In this document: positions 41,561 through 52,264 of the stretch, piece after piece
How the letters are laid out: each line of letters opens with the position of its first letter
How positions within the stretch are numbered: the stretch's first letter is position 1
Source: Massilia psychrophila
Lineage (GTDB): Bacteria > Pseudomonadota > Gammaproteobacteria > Burkholderiales > Burkholderiaceae_D
Assembly (NCBI RefSeq): GCF_002760665.1
Contig: NZ_PDOB01000008.1
Location: 62,001 to 126,000 of the forward strand
Direction of reading: 5' to 3'
DNA: 64,000 bases
Translations under genes and position numbers: made by a program
The notes under the pieces: generated by a model
Told to the model about the DNA's origin: nothing
Seen by the model: only the letters and a program-made list of their open reading frames with translations
Databases searched by the model: none

Positions 41561-41634
41561 GAAATCGGTGCGGCGGGAGTTGCGCCAACTCGCCACCGTC
41601 CGGCGCTGGTCCGGAACGAAGTGGCGAGAGGATA
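41554..41634. repeat. tRNA 5' end and flank, counterpart of copy A (copy B)
   Basis: This segment covers the first seven bases of the tRNA gene and about 74 bases of its upstream flank. It matches 40785-40865 in the same orientation. The two direct copies bracket about 690 bases containing the tRNA body and the 93-residue protein gene. Confidence 0.75.
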
Positions 41635-41661
41635 GGGCGTTTGCCCTGCCCGCGTCAAGCC

Positions 41662-43920
<2,259 letters not shown>

Positions 43921-44392
43921 AACGACTAGCTTTACGGTGGAATTAGATAAAGTTTGTTGCCGCCCTATCCGGGCCTACGTCTCCCGGCCAACCCTCGCGG
44001 GCCAGCCTGGCACTGCTGCACTCTTACACCTTTACATCACATCGCAAACACGTTCCGCGCTGCCGTTTCCGGCAGTAATCTACTGCAACACAGCGGCGGT
44101 TGGGGGCGTGAGCCGGATTGGGTGCGAGGCAAACTCGTGTTTGCCGCTGTTGCACATTGCGCCAATGCGCCCAAAGCTTGCCCTAGCTGCCGACGCCACC
44201 GTTTCGCGCTGATCAAGAGCCAAACTGCCTGACATACCGTGTCGCTTTGAAAGAGAGGATCATTTCAAAGGAAACAATACTTATCGTTTTATTATAGCAT
44301 GCAGCCCAACTTTTTCCAGTCATGGCAACCCCTTGATATGGAGCAATTTTTACAACTTAGTTATCAAATTAGTTAGCAACCTAATTAGCAAC
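43921..44392 (-). promoter_or_regulatory. dnaG-rpoD gap with probable rpoD promoter
   Basis: In this 472-base gap the reverse strand carries a consensus TATAAT at 44291-44296, preceded at 17 bases by a weak -35-like CTGGAA. It would give rpoD its own transcript with a leader of about 360 bases. No conserved RNA structure was recognised in the leader. Confidence 0.45.
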
Positions 44393-46189
44393 TTATCGCT
44401 GCGTCATATCGGCAGCAATTTCGCGCCTCAGCTCTTCTTGCATGGCAGTAATTTCGCGGTAACGAACTCCGATCTGATCTGAGGTCAGTCCGGAAGAAAA
44501 CAACTGGTTGAGCTCCAGTTTTAATGCGTCCAGTTTGATCTGTCTCACAGCGCCCGACAGCCACAGTTTGACCGCGTCAAGGTCCGATTCGGGTTCAGAA
44601 GCGATTTCGGCGATCAGGCTGTCGTATTCGACGCCTGCCTCTTTCAGGTGCTGGGAAAACGCAGCGAAGCCGCCATTCGGCCCCAGTGCCTGGCCGGTCG
44701 CTACCAGTTGCCGCAGCCGCTGCGCCGATTCGGCGCCGAAAAAGTCAAAACACTGCAAGGCAGCTTCGTCGAGCTCGAAGCACAGCGGCGGGTGGGCCAC
44801 CAAAATACGCAGGATCTGCAGCTCGAGCCCGACCGGTTGCGGCCTGCCTTTGCGCGGCGGCGCCCGGCGCGCCACCGACACCGGCTTTGCCAGTTCGAAC
44901 AACGTTTCGATCTCTGCCGGGGTTGACTGCGTCATGCTGGCCAGCCCGCGCACGATCTGCAGGCGCAGCGAGGTCGGTGCCATCGCCTGCAACAAGGACT
45001 TGGCGTCGAACTGGGCGCGGGCGCGCCCTTCCGGTGTCGTCAGGTCGTTTTCGCCCGCCACCTCACGCAGCAAAAATTGCGACAACGGCATTGCCTCATT
45101 GATTTCTTGTTCGAACGCTTCGAAGCCGCGCTCGCGCACGAAACTGTCCGGGTCGTGCTCGGTAGGCAAAAACAGGAACTTGATGGCCTTGTTGTCGGAC
45201 ACTTGCGGCAGGCACGCTTCGAGGGCGCGGCGGGCCGCCTTGCGGCCGGCGCGGTCGCCGTCGAAGCTGAAGATGACGCTATCGGTCTGGCGCAGCAACT
45301 TTTGCACGTGGGTCGAGGTGCAGGCAGTGCCGAGCGTGGCCACCGCTTGCGGAAAGCCCAACTGCGCCAGCGCAACCACGTCCATATAACCTTCAGTGAC
45401 CAGCACGTAACCGGCGTCGCGGATCGCCTGGCGCGCTTCGAACAGGCCATACAGCTCGAAACCCTTCTGGAACAGCGGCGTTTCCGGCGAGTTCAGGTAT
45501 TTCGGCTCGCCTTGATCGAGCACGCGACCGCCGAAGCCAATCACCTGGCCCTTGGTGTTGCGGATCGGAAACATGATGCGTTCGCGAAAGCGGTCGTAGC
45601 GCTTCTTGTTGCCGCCGTCTTCATCGACCTTGTCGATCACCAGGCCCGCTTCGACCAGGGCCAGCGCGTCGTAGTCGGGGAACACCGCTTTCAGACTGTC
45701 CCAGCCGCTCGGCGCGTAGCCCATGCCGAAGCGGGCCGCCACTTCGCCCGTCAGGCCGCGCTTCTTCAGGTAGGCGATGGCGTTGTCGGCGCCGCGCAGC
45801 TGGCCACGGTAAAAGTCGCACGCTTGCGTCATGGCGTCGGTCAGCGCCAGCGACTGGGCCTGGTTGGCGGCGCGCTGGGCCGGCGCGATCTTGTCGTCGG
45901 CTTCCGGCACCACCATGCCGACGTTTTGCGCCAGGTCCTTGACCGCATCGACGAAACCCATGCCGGAGTATTCGATCAGGAAGCCGATCGAGGTGCCATG
46001 GGCGCCGCAGCCGAAGCAGTGGTAGAACTGCTTGGTCGGGCTGACCGTGAAGCTGGGGGATTTTTCGTTGTGGAACGGGCACAAGCCCATGAAATTGGCG
46101 CCGCCCTTTTTCAGCTGGACGTAACGGCCGACCACGTCGACGATGTCGACCCGGTTGAGCAAATCGGTAATAAATGATTGTGGAATCAC
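44393..46189 (-). CDS. dnaG: DNA primase DnaG
   Basis: With the GTG start at 46189 (VIPQSFITDLLNRVDIVDVVG) the protein has 598 residues, the usual size. It has the CHC2 zinc finger (CPFHNEKSPSFTV, CFGCGAHG), the TOPRIM core with EGYMDVVALAQLG and FDGDRAGRKAA, and a C-terminal helicase-binding helical domain. It makes RNA primers for replication. The extra N-terminal frame to 46240 is not conserved-looking. Order rpsU-yqeY-dnaG-rpoD is the macromolecular-synthesis block. Confidence 0.97.
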   Translation of the reverse strand: MIPQSFITDLLNRVDIVDVVGRYVQLKKGGANFMGLCPFHNEKSPSFTVSPTKQFYHCFGCGAHGTSIGFLIEYSGMGFVDAVKDLAQNVGMVVPEADDKIAPAQRAANQAQSLALTDAMTQACDFYRGQLRGADNAIAYLKKRGLTGEVAARFGMGYAPSGWDSLKAVFPDYDALALVEAGLVIDKVDEDGGNKKRYDRFRERIMFPIRNTKGQVIGFGGRVLDQGEPKYLNSPETPLFQKGFELYGLFEARQAIRDAGYVLVTEGYMDVVALAQLGFPQAVATLGTACTSTHVQKLLRQTDSVIFSFDGDRAGRKAARRALEACLPQVSDNKAIKFLFLPTEHDPDSFVRERGFEAFEQEINEAMPLSQFLLREVAGENDLTTPEGRARAQFDAKSLLQAMAPTSLRLQIVRGLASMTQSTPAEIETLFELAKPVSVARRAPPRKGRPQPVGLELQILRILVAHPPLCFELDEAALQCFDFFGAESAQRLRQLVATGQALGPNGGFAAFSQHLKEAGVEYDSLIAEIASEPESDLDAVKLWLSGAVRQIKLDALKLELNQLFSSGLTSDQIGVRYREITAMQEELRREIAADMTQR

Positions 46190-46293
46190 GGTCGATGAAC
46201 AGTCTTTATTGAAAGTCAGACTATACCGCCGGGGTCGCATCAGCTTGATTTAGGACAACTGACGGGCTCCGGCGGCTTCCAGGGGGCAGCCCC

Positions 46294-46737
46294 CTACGTC
46301 AGCGCCTTTTTGATCATGGTCGAGACCAGCCCCATGTCGGTACCCTTCGGCATTTTCGGCTTGATGATCGCCATCACCTTGCCCATGTCCTGCGGACCGG
46401 CGGCGCCCGAGGCAGCAACTGCTTCGGCGACAGCGGCACCGATCTCGGCTTCCGACAGGCCGGCCGGCATGTAGGTCGCCAGTACGGCCAGTTCGGCCTT
46501 TTCGATGTCGGCCAGGTCGGCCCGGTTGCCCGCTTCGAACTGGGTGATCGAATCCTTGCGCTGCTTGATCATTTTTTCAAGGATCACCAGCACCTGCTCG
46601 TCGTTCAGTTCGATGCGCTCGTCGACTTCCTTGCGCTTGATTTCAGCCAGGATCAGGCGCACGGTGCCCAGCTTGCCGGCATCCTTGGCCCGCATCGCGG
46701 TTTTCATGTCTTCGGTGATTTGTTCTTTTAAGCTCAT
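46294..46737 (-). CDS. yqeY: GatB/YqeY-domain protein
   Basis: The 147-residue protein is a complete YqeY: KEQITEDMKTAMRAKDAGKLGTVRLILAEIKRKEVDER, LDKMIKQRKDSI-like LEKMIKQRKDSITQFEAG and the C-terminal GPQDMGKVMAIIKPKMPKG. These proteins are related to the C-terminal tRNA-binding part of GatB; their function is not firmly known. The start has GAGGATGAC upstream. It sits between rpsU and dnaG, its common place in betaproteobacteria. Confidence 0.95.
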   Translation of the reverse strand: MSLKEQITEDMKTAMRAKDAGKLGTVRLILAEIKRKEVDERIELNDEQVLVILEKMIKQRKDSITQFEAGNRADLADIEKAELAVLATYMPAGLSEAEIGAAVAEAVAASGAAGPQDMGKVMAIIKPKMPKGTDMGLVSTMIKKALT

Positions 46738-46780
46738 GTCATCCTCACTTTGAAAGTCTTACTGATGAAGTACAAATGGC

Positions 46781-46809
46781 AAAACCCGCTGCGGTTATAC
46801 CGGAGCGGG
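46781..46809 (-). terminator. Attenuating terminator between rpsU and yqeY
   Basis: On the reverse strand CCCGCT-C-CGGT-ATA-ACCG-C-AGCGGG forms an 11-bp-long stem with one C-C mismatch, followed by TTTTG. It corresponds in place to terminator T1 after rpsU in E. coli, which reduces read-through into dnaG and rpoD. Confidence 0.75.
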
Positions 46810-46875
46810 CCTGCGACGCTTCAGACCATCATCCGGGGAGGCAATCGCCGTCACCGGATCACTGGACTAGCAATC

Positions 46876-47088
46876 TTAGAATAATTTCTTAGGCAGTTGT
46901 TGGCTGCGAATGCGCTTGTAGTGACGCTTCACGGCAGCTGCCAGCTTGCGCTTGCGCTCAGCCGTTGGCTTTTCATAGAACTCGCGGGCGCGCAGTTCTG
47001 TCAGCAGACCGGTTTTTTCGATCGTGCGCTTGAAGCGACGCATGGCGACTTCGAACGGCTCGTTTTCTTTAAGGCGAATAGTGGTCAT
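46876..47088 (-). CDS. rpsU: 30S ribosomal protein S21
   Basis: The 70-residue protein is a full S21: [42 protein letters not shown] and a basic C-terminus. It binds the 30S subunit near the anti-Shine-Dalgarno region and aids initiation. It is the promoter-proximal gene of the block. A terminator follows it, so it is probably made in excess over the downstream genes. Confidence 0.98.
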   Translation of the reverse strand: MTTIRLKENEPFEVAMRRFKRTIEKTGLLTELRAREFYEKPTAERKRKLAAAVKRHYKRIRSQQLPKKLF

Positions 47089-47124
47089 GTAAAAATCAAA
47101 CCGTTAGATTAGGGGAGGAACGAG

Positions 47125-47130
47125 ATTCTA
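47125..47130 (-). promoter_or_regulatory. Possible -10 of the rpsU promoter
   Basis: On the reverse strand TAGAAT lies 37 bases before the rpsU start. The upstream -35 (around TTCCCC) is poor, so this is a weak call. Confidence 0.35.
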
Positions 47131-47215
47131 GCATCGTTTTCCGCGCAGGGGAAGCTTTTTACTGAGCTATTTTGCCATAGCCCCCTGGTTGCGGCGCCGT
47201 TTTGCCGGGTTTGTG

Positions 47216-48436
47216 TCACCTTTCGCCGGCCAGCGCAATCCCCGCGGCAGCGGCTGACGCCCATGCCCACTGGAAATTGTAACCGCCCAGCCAGCCAGTC
47301 ACGTCGACCGCTTCGCCGATGAAATACAGGCCCGCCACCTTGTTGGCCATCATGGTCTGCTGCGACAGTTCGCGCGTGTCGACACCGCCCAGCATGACCT
47401 CGGCCTTGCGGTAGCCCTCCGAGCCGGCCGGCACGATCGACCAGCGGTTGATGGCGTCGCCGAGCTTACGCAGCCGGGCGTCCTGCATGTCGGCCAGGCG
47501 CGCGTCGAGGGCGAAGCCGTGCGCTGCCAGCAGCCCTTCGGCCAGGCGCGCCGGCAGCCACTGCGACAAGATGTTGCCCATCTGTTTTTTCAGCGTCGCC
47601 TTGCCCTCGATCAGCGCCTCGGCCACGTCGATTTCCGGCAGCAGGTTGACGATGATCGGCGTGCCCGGCTGCCAGTAGCTGGAAATTTGCAGGATGGCCG
47701 GGCCGGACAGGCCGCGGTGGGTGAACAGCAAGTCTTCGCGGAACTTGCCTTTTACATTGCCCTTGCCTTTTCCGGAGCCGGTCTCGACCTCGACTTCAAG
47801 GGCGATGCCGGCCAGCGGCGCGAAAGTCTCCCAGCTCGGGCCGTCAAACGTGAGCGGCACCAGGCCCGGGCGCGGCTCGACGACGCCTAAGCCGAATTGG
47901 GTGGCGATACGCAAACCGAAGTCGGTGGCGCCGATCTTCGGGATCGACAGCCCACCGGTGGCGATCACCACGTTGTCGGCCAAGATGTCGCCGGTGTCGG
48001 TGGCCAGCAAAAAGCCCTCGAGCGTCTTGTCGATCGACTCGACCTTGGTCGGCATGCGCCAGGTGACGCCGCCGGCGGCGCACTCGTCCTTGAGCATCCC
48101 GATGATCAATTCGGCCGAATCGTCGCAGAACAGCTGGCCGCGATGCTTCTCGTGATAACCGATGCGGTGTTTTTTCACCAGCGCGATGAAGTCATGCGGC
48201 GTGTAGCGCGACAGCGCGCTCTTGGCGAAGTGCGGATTGGCCGACAGGAAATTGGCCGGCGCCGTGTTGATGTTAGTAAAATTGCAGCGCCCGCCGCCGG
48301 AAATGCGGATTTTTTCGGCCAGCTTGGCGGCATGATCGATCAACACCACGCGCTTGCCGTTCTGGGCGGCCACAGCCGCGCACATCATGCCGGCGGCGCC
48401 GGCGCCGATTACCGCTACATCGAATTGTTTTGCCAT
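47216..48436 (-). CDS. BaiN/HI0933-family FAD-dependent oxidoreductase
   Basis: The 406-residue protein has an N-terminal Rossmann FAD motif (VAVIGAGAAGMMCA), the family signature ISGGGRCNFTN, a second motif ILADNVVIATGGLSIPKIGATDFG and the C-terminal GLYFIGEAVDVTGWLGGYNFQWAWASA. This is the YhiN/HI0933 group of flavoproteins related to BaiN; the physiological reaction is unknown for most members. The ATG at 48436 directly begins the FAD fold. A 47-bp tandem array lies behind its start. Confidence 0.93.
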   Translation of the reverse strand: MAKQFDVAVIGAGAAGMMCAAVAAQNGKRVVLIDHAAKLAEKIRISGGGRCNFTNINTAPANFLSANPHFAKSALSRYTPHDFIALVKKHRIGYHEKHRGQLFCDDSAELIIGMLKDECAAGGVTWRMPTKVESIDKTLEGFLLATDTGDILADNVVIATGGLSIPKIGATDFGLRIATQFGLGVVEPRPGLVPLTFDGPSWETFAPLAGIALEVEVETGSGKGKGNVKGKFREDLLFTHRGLSGPAILQISSYWQPGTPIIVNLLPEIDVAEALIEGKATLKKQMGNILSQWLPARLAEGLLAAHGFALDARLADMQDARLRKLGDAINRWSIVPAGSEGYRKAEVMLGGVDTRELSQQTMMANKVAGLYFIGEAVDVTGWLGGYNFQWAWASAAAAGIALAGER

Positions 48437-48523
48437 GGTTGCTGCCGATTCCGCTAATCACTAAAGGCGTGATTGTAAACTGCGCGGAGCTTGTTGGCTA
48501 AGCGAGCTGAATGGGGTCCCCGC

Positions 48524-48821
48524 GTGCGCGAGGACGACCGGCATAGGGCATCAATTGCCGTCGTCCTTGCGCACGCGGGGACGACCGGCATAGGGCATCA
48601 ATTGCCGTCGTCCTTGCGCATGCGGGGACGACCGGCATAGGGCATCAATAGCCGTCGTCCTTGCGCACGCGGGGACGGCCGGCATAGGGCATCAATAGCC
48701 GTCGTCCTCGCGCACGCGGGGACGGCCGGCATAGGGCATCAATAGCCGTCGTCCTTGCGCACGCGGGGACGACCGGCATAGGGCATCAATAGCCGTCGTC
48801 CTCGCGCACGCGGGGACCCCA
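48524..48821. repeat. 47-bp tandem array, five full and two partial units
   Basis: Units starting GCCGTCGTCCTTGCGCACGC begin at 48557, 48604, 48651, 48698, 48745 and 48792, exactly 47 bases apart, with a partial unit before the first and the sixth cut short. Each contains an imperfect palindrome GTCGTCC...GGGGACGAC and a constant GGCATAGGGCATCAAT. Units differ by a few bases (T/C, A/G). There is no cas gene and the spacing sequence is constant, so it is not a CRISPR. Confidence 0.95.
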
Positions 48822-48834
48822 TTTGCCTGATCAG

Positions 48835-49291
48835 CGCAACGCACCACGTCCCCCACGACGATAATGCTCGGGCTGCCCAGCCCCGAGGCCGCCAGGTCGT
48901 CGATCAGATGTATCACATGTATCGTGTTGATCCTGGCGCTCGTGGCCGGTAACAAAAATCGCGCCCGAGCTCCAGTCGCGGTGCGTCAGCGGTATGCCGA
49001 TCGAGGACGGCGCCACCAGTCCGCTGCTGATGCCGTTGACCGCTTCGACCTCGATTGCGGCCGCCATCAAAAAAGCGCGTTCCTCGCCGCCGCGGCCAAA
49101 GACGAACGGATCGCCGCCCTTGAGCCGCACCACGCAGCGGCCCGCTTGCGCCTCCGGCACCATCAGGCGCTCGATAAAATCCTGGGCGGTCGAACGGCAG
49201 CCGCGGCGATCGCCCGTGTCGCCTTTAACGTCAGCAGCTCCGGATCGCCCGGTCCTGCCCCCACCAGCCATACCTTAGCTGTTCTCTGCAT
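48835..49291 (-). pseudogene. cobA: Broken uroporphyrinogen-III C-methyltransferase (cobA/SUMT)
   Basis: Three pieces in different frames cover the gene. From ATG 49291: KVWLVGAGPGDPELLTLKAT, the SUMT N-terminus, which soon hits a stop. In the next frame: RGCRSTAQDFIERLM, VVRLKGGDPFVFGRGGEE and GIPLTHRDWSSGAIFVTGH. In a third frame: GLGSPSIIVVGDVVR, the C-terminus. About 30 and about 90 residues are missing between the pieces. The normal enzyme methylates uroporphyrinogen III for siroheme and cobalamin. The ATG overlaps the ybiB end by 17 bases, and the 47-bp array starts immediately beyond the broken C-terminus. Confidence 0.88.
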
Positions 49292-50282
49292 GATTGCCGC
49301 CAGTGTTTGCCTGTATTGCCTTGGAGACTAGCAAACACTGTGCCACTTGTTCGAGGATCGACGGCGGCACCGGTACCTCCCCACTCAGGGCGCGGCGAAT
49401 CCACGCGGCGGTGGTGGCTGCATCGCGGTCGGGCGGAACCTGCGCCAATTCGTCCGTCGGCGCGTCGCGCTGCACCAGGATCGTGCGCTCGCCGGCGTGG
49501 AACCAGTCGATCTGGTTGGCGCGGTTGGCGTTGGCGACCGTCTCGCCTTCGGTGCCGCGCATCAGGAAGGCGTCGCCGCGCCCGCTTGGCGCCGCAGTCG
49601 TAAAATAGTCGCCCAGCGTCGCCAGGTATTCGGGATGGGTGTACGACACCAGGCGCAACGCCGGCCCCTGGTATGGCTGCAGGATTTTGACCAGCGTATG
49701 GGTCGAGTTGCGCACGCCGAGGCGCCGGCGCAGCGACAGCAGATAAGCCATTTTAGGCGCCAGCTGCTCGACCGGCATGAAGCATGGACGTCCGAGTGCA
49801 TGGGCCGCTTCGACGTCGGCCGCGCAGGCGGCCAGGCCTAAGCCGAGTTCGGCGAAGATTTCGGCGCTGGTGACCCGGCCCGGGTCGCGGCTGACGCCGT
49901 GCACCAGCACCGGCACGCCCTCGCGCGCCAGCAGCATCGCCAGCAGGGGCGTCAAATTGGCCATCTTGCGCGCGCCGTTGTAACTCGGGATCAGTACCGG
50001 CGCGTATGGGCCAGGCGGCGTCGGCAGCAAGGGAAAGGAAGCTTCGGCCGCGTCGAGAAAGCCGGCGATCTCGTCGACCGACTCGCCCTTGATGCGCATG
50101 GCCAGCATGATGGCGCCCATTTCGAGCTCAAGCACGCGGCCATCGAGCATGGCGCCGTACAGCGCGCGGGCGTCATTGCGCGCCAGGCTGCGCGCGCCTT
50201 TTTTGCCGCGGCCGATTTCCTTGATGAAGTGGGCGGCGGCAAAGGAACCGGGGTCAGCAGAGGTAGTAAAAGAAGTGTCCAT
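49275..50282 (-). CDS. ybiB: YbiB (TrpD2) family DNA-binding protein
   Basis: The 335-residue protein resembles anthranilate phosphoribosyltransferase (glycosyltransferase family 3): an N-terminal helical domain (FIKEIGRGKKGARSLARNDARALYGAMLDG) and a core with PSYNGARKMANLTPLLAMLLAREGVPVLVHG. The TrpD catalytic GTGGD motif is replaced by SYNGAR, typical of TrpD2/YbiB, which binds nucleic acid. The ATG at 50282 was preferred to a TTG two codons earlier. In related genomes it often precedes cobA in the nitrate-assimilation region; here cobA behind it is broken. Confidence 0.85.
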   Translation of the reverse strand: MDTSFTTSADPGSFAAAHFIKEIGRGKKGARSLARNDARALYGAMLDGRVLELEMGAIMLAMRIKGESVDEIAGFLDAAEASFPLLPTPPGPYAPVLIPSYNGARKMANLTPLLAMLLAREGVPVLVHGVSRDPGRVTSAEIFAELGLGLAACAADVEAAHALGRPCFMPVEQLAPKMAYLLSLRRRLGVRNSTHTLVKILQPYQGPALRLVSYTHPEYLATLGDYFTTAAPSGRGDAFLMRGTEGETVANANRANQIDWFHAGERTILVQRDAPTDELAQVPPDRDAATTAAWIRRALSGEVPVPPSILEQVAQCLLVSKAIQANTGGNHAENS

Positions 50283-50399
50283 GGACAAAGCTTACACCGG
50301 GCGGCGCAATATTTTTGTTAAAAAGTGAATCCATTGCCTAAACCACCTCGTATAACCAGGCGCCACCACACGGCGACCAAACCATTCTAGGAGCAATAA

Positions 50400-51905
50400 A
50401 TGAAACAGATGAGCAAAAGAGCCAGCATCGGCGCCCTGATCGTCGGCAACCTGCTGGCCGTCGGACTGGCACCGTCGGCGATGGCGTCGAGCCACCGTGA
50501 AGCGCCGTTTATTACCCGCCAGCCGAAAGTCGACGGCACCGACTTCTACATGTTCCGCAGCTACCAGACTGGGCGCGCCGAGTACACCACGCTGGTCGCC
50601 AACTACATGCCGTTGCAAGATGCCTACGGCGGCCCTAACTATTTTTCGATGGACCCGGACGCGCTCTACGAGATCCACATCGACAACAATGGCGACGCCA
50701 AGGAAGACCTGACGTTCCAGTTTCGCTTCAAGAACACCAACAAGGATGCCCAGTTCACCATCGGCGGCAAGAAGGTGTCGATCCCGCTGGTGATTAACGG
50801 CGGCGCCATCGACGGCCCCAATGCAGCTGGCGTCAACCTGCGCGAAACCTACACCGTCAGCGTGGTGCGGGGCGATCGCCGTGCCGGCAGCCGCGCCGCC
50901 GTCACCAACGCCGACGGCAGCGGCAGCACCTTCGACAAGCCGATCGACAACATCGGCAACAAGTCCATTCCCAATTACGAAGCCTATGCCGCCAAGCACG
51001 TGTATGCCGTCAACATCCCCGGCTGCGCGACGCCGGCGCGCATGTTCGTCGGCCAGCGTAAGGACTCGTTCGCGGTCAACTTGGGCGAAACGTTCGACCT
51101 TATCAACATCAAGGCGCCGGCCGTCGAGTTCGACGCTAATGCCGAGAAAGGCGCCAAGGACGACCTCGCCTTCAAGAACGTCACCGCGATCGAACTGGAA
51201 GTGCCGACCGCCTGCCTGCTCAGCGCCACTGCCGGCGACCCGGTGATCGGCGGCTGGACCACTGCCAGCCTGCGCCAGGGTCGCCTGATCAATCCGACGC
51301 CCAAGTCGGACGCCGACGTTTCGCGCGAAGGCGGCGCCTGGACCCAGGTATCGCGCCTGGGCATGCCGCTGGTGAATGAAGTGGTGATCGGCCTGAAAGA
51401 CAAGGACAAGTTCAACCACAGCAAACCGTCGGCCGATGCGCAGTTCGCCGACTACGTCACCAACCCGACCCTGCCGGCGCTGGTCGAAGTACTGTACGGT
51501 TCGGCCGGCGTCAAGGCGCCGACCAACTTCCCGCGCAATGACCTGGTGGCCGCCTTCCTCACCGGGATCAAGGGCGTGAACCAGCCGAAGACGGTTACAG
51601 CGTCCGAAATGCTGCGCCTGAATACCTCGATCGCCGCTACCGCGGTCGGTGCACAGCATCGCCTTGGCGTGATCGGCGGCGACAATGCTGGCTTTCCGAA
51701 CGGCCGTCGTCCGGGCGACGACGTCGTCGACATCGCGTTGCGCGTGGTAATGGGCAAGCTATGCACGCTGAGCATCGGCTGCGTGCCTGCCGACGCGCCG
51801 GCCGGCGCCATCCGCTTTACCGACGGCGCCTATCTCGACGAGACGTTCTTCAATCCGACTTTTCCGTATTTGAAGACGCCGTTGCCAGGCTCGCCGCAGA
51901 AATAA
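50400..51905 (+). CDS. Exported DUF4331-domain protein
   Basis: The 501-residue protein has a signal peptide (to PSAMA), and the mature part starts SSHREAPFITRQPKVDGTDFYMFRSY, the hallmark of DUF4331. The domain continues through ALYEIHIDNNGDAKEDLTFQF to FPNGRRPGDDVVDIALRVVMG near the end. DUF4331 proteins are periplasmic or secreted, beta-rich and of unknown function. The start has TAGGAGCAATAA upstream. It heads a four-gene run with a small lipoprotein, a TPR protein and a HupE/UreJ-type membrane protein, an association that suggests an envelope system. Confidence 0.93.
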   Translation: MKQMSKRASIGALIVGNLLAVGLAPSAMASSHREAPFITRQPKVDGTDFYMFRSYQTGRAEYTTLVANYMPLQDAYGGPNYFSMDPDALYEIHIDNNGDAKEDLTFQFRFKNTNKDAQFTIGGKKVSIPLVINGGAIDGPNAAGVNLRETYTVSVVRGDRRAGSRAAVTNADGSGSTFDKPIDNIGNKSIPNYEAYAAKHVYAVNIPGCATPARMFVGQRKDSFAVNLGETFDLINIKAPAVEFDANAEKGAKDDLAFKNVTAIELEVPTACLLSATAGDPVIGGWTTASLRQGRLINPTPKSDADVSREGGAWTQVSRLGMPLVNEVVIGLKDKDKFNHSKPSADAQFADYVTNPTLPALVEVLYGSAGVKAPTNFPRNDLVAAFLTGIKGVNQPKTVTASEMLRLNTSIAATAVGAQHRLGVIGGDNAGFPNGRRPGDDVVDIALRVVMGKLCTLSIGCVPADAPAGAIRFTDGAYLDETFFNPTFPYLKTPLPGSPQK

Positions 51906-51938
51906 GGACGGCATCAATCACTTAACCAGGAAAACACC

Positions 51939-52178
51939 ATGAAAAAATTGAGCCTGATCTGCGCCGCGCTGCTGATCGCCGGCTGCGGCAGCGGCAGCGG
52001 TACCTACACCGCGCCGACGCCAACGCCGACGCCGAGCGTGCCGCTGGCCGCCATGCTGGACGCCTTCTCCGCTGCCATCAGCGGGCTAGTGTCAGCGGCG
52101 CCGGACGATACCGAAGCGGGCAACATCGACGCTCTGGTGGCGACCGCGCCGGAAGACAGTGAGCCGGCGCCGCTGTAA
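51939..52178 (+). CDS. Small lipoprotein of unknown function
   Basis: The 79-residue protein has a lipoprotein signal (MKKLSLICAALLIAGC, lipobox IAGC), then a Gly/Ser linker, a Thr-Pro repeat (APTPTPTPS) and an acidic tail. AGGAAAACACC precedes the ATG. It lies 33 bases after the DUF4331 gene. It would be anchored in the outer or inner membrane leaflet; no residue pattern tells its job. Confidence 0.75.
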   Translation: MKKLSLICAALLIAGCGSGSGTYTAPTPTPTPSVPLAAMLDAFSAAISGLVSAAPDDTEAGNIDALVATAPEDSEPAPL

Positions 52179-52264
52179 GGCGCAGTAGCATGACCGGCCG
52201 GGCAGCGTTGCCCGGCCGGTATTGGCTTCCCTTCCCTTCCCTTCCCAAATTCACCGGATACACC

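Noticed and set aside
48557-48821. CRISPR array
   Set aside because: The 47-bp period has no variable spacers; unit and linker are both constant and no cas genes are near.
49899-51659. Long frames opposite ybiB and the DUF4331 gene
   Set aside because: Shadows of two well-supported genes; their translations are Arg/Ala/Val-biased without motifs.
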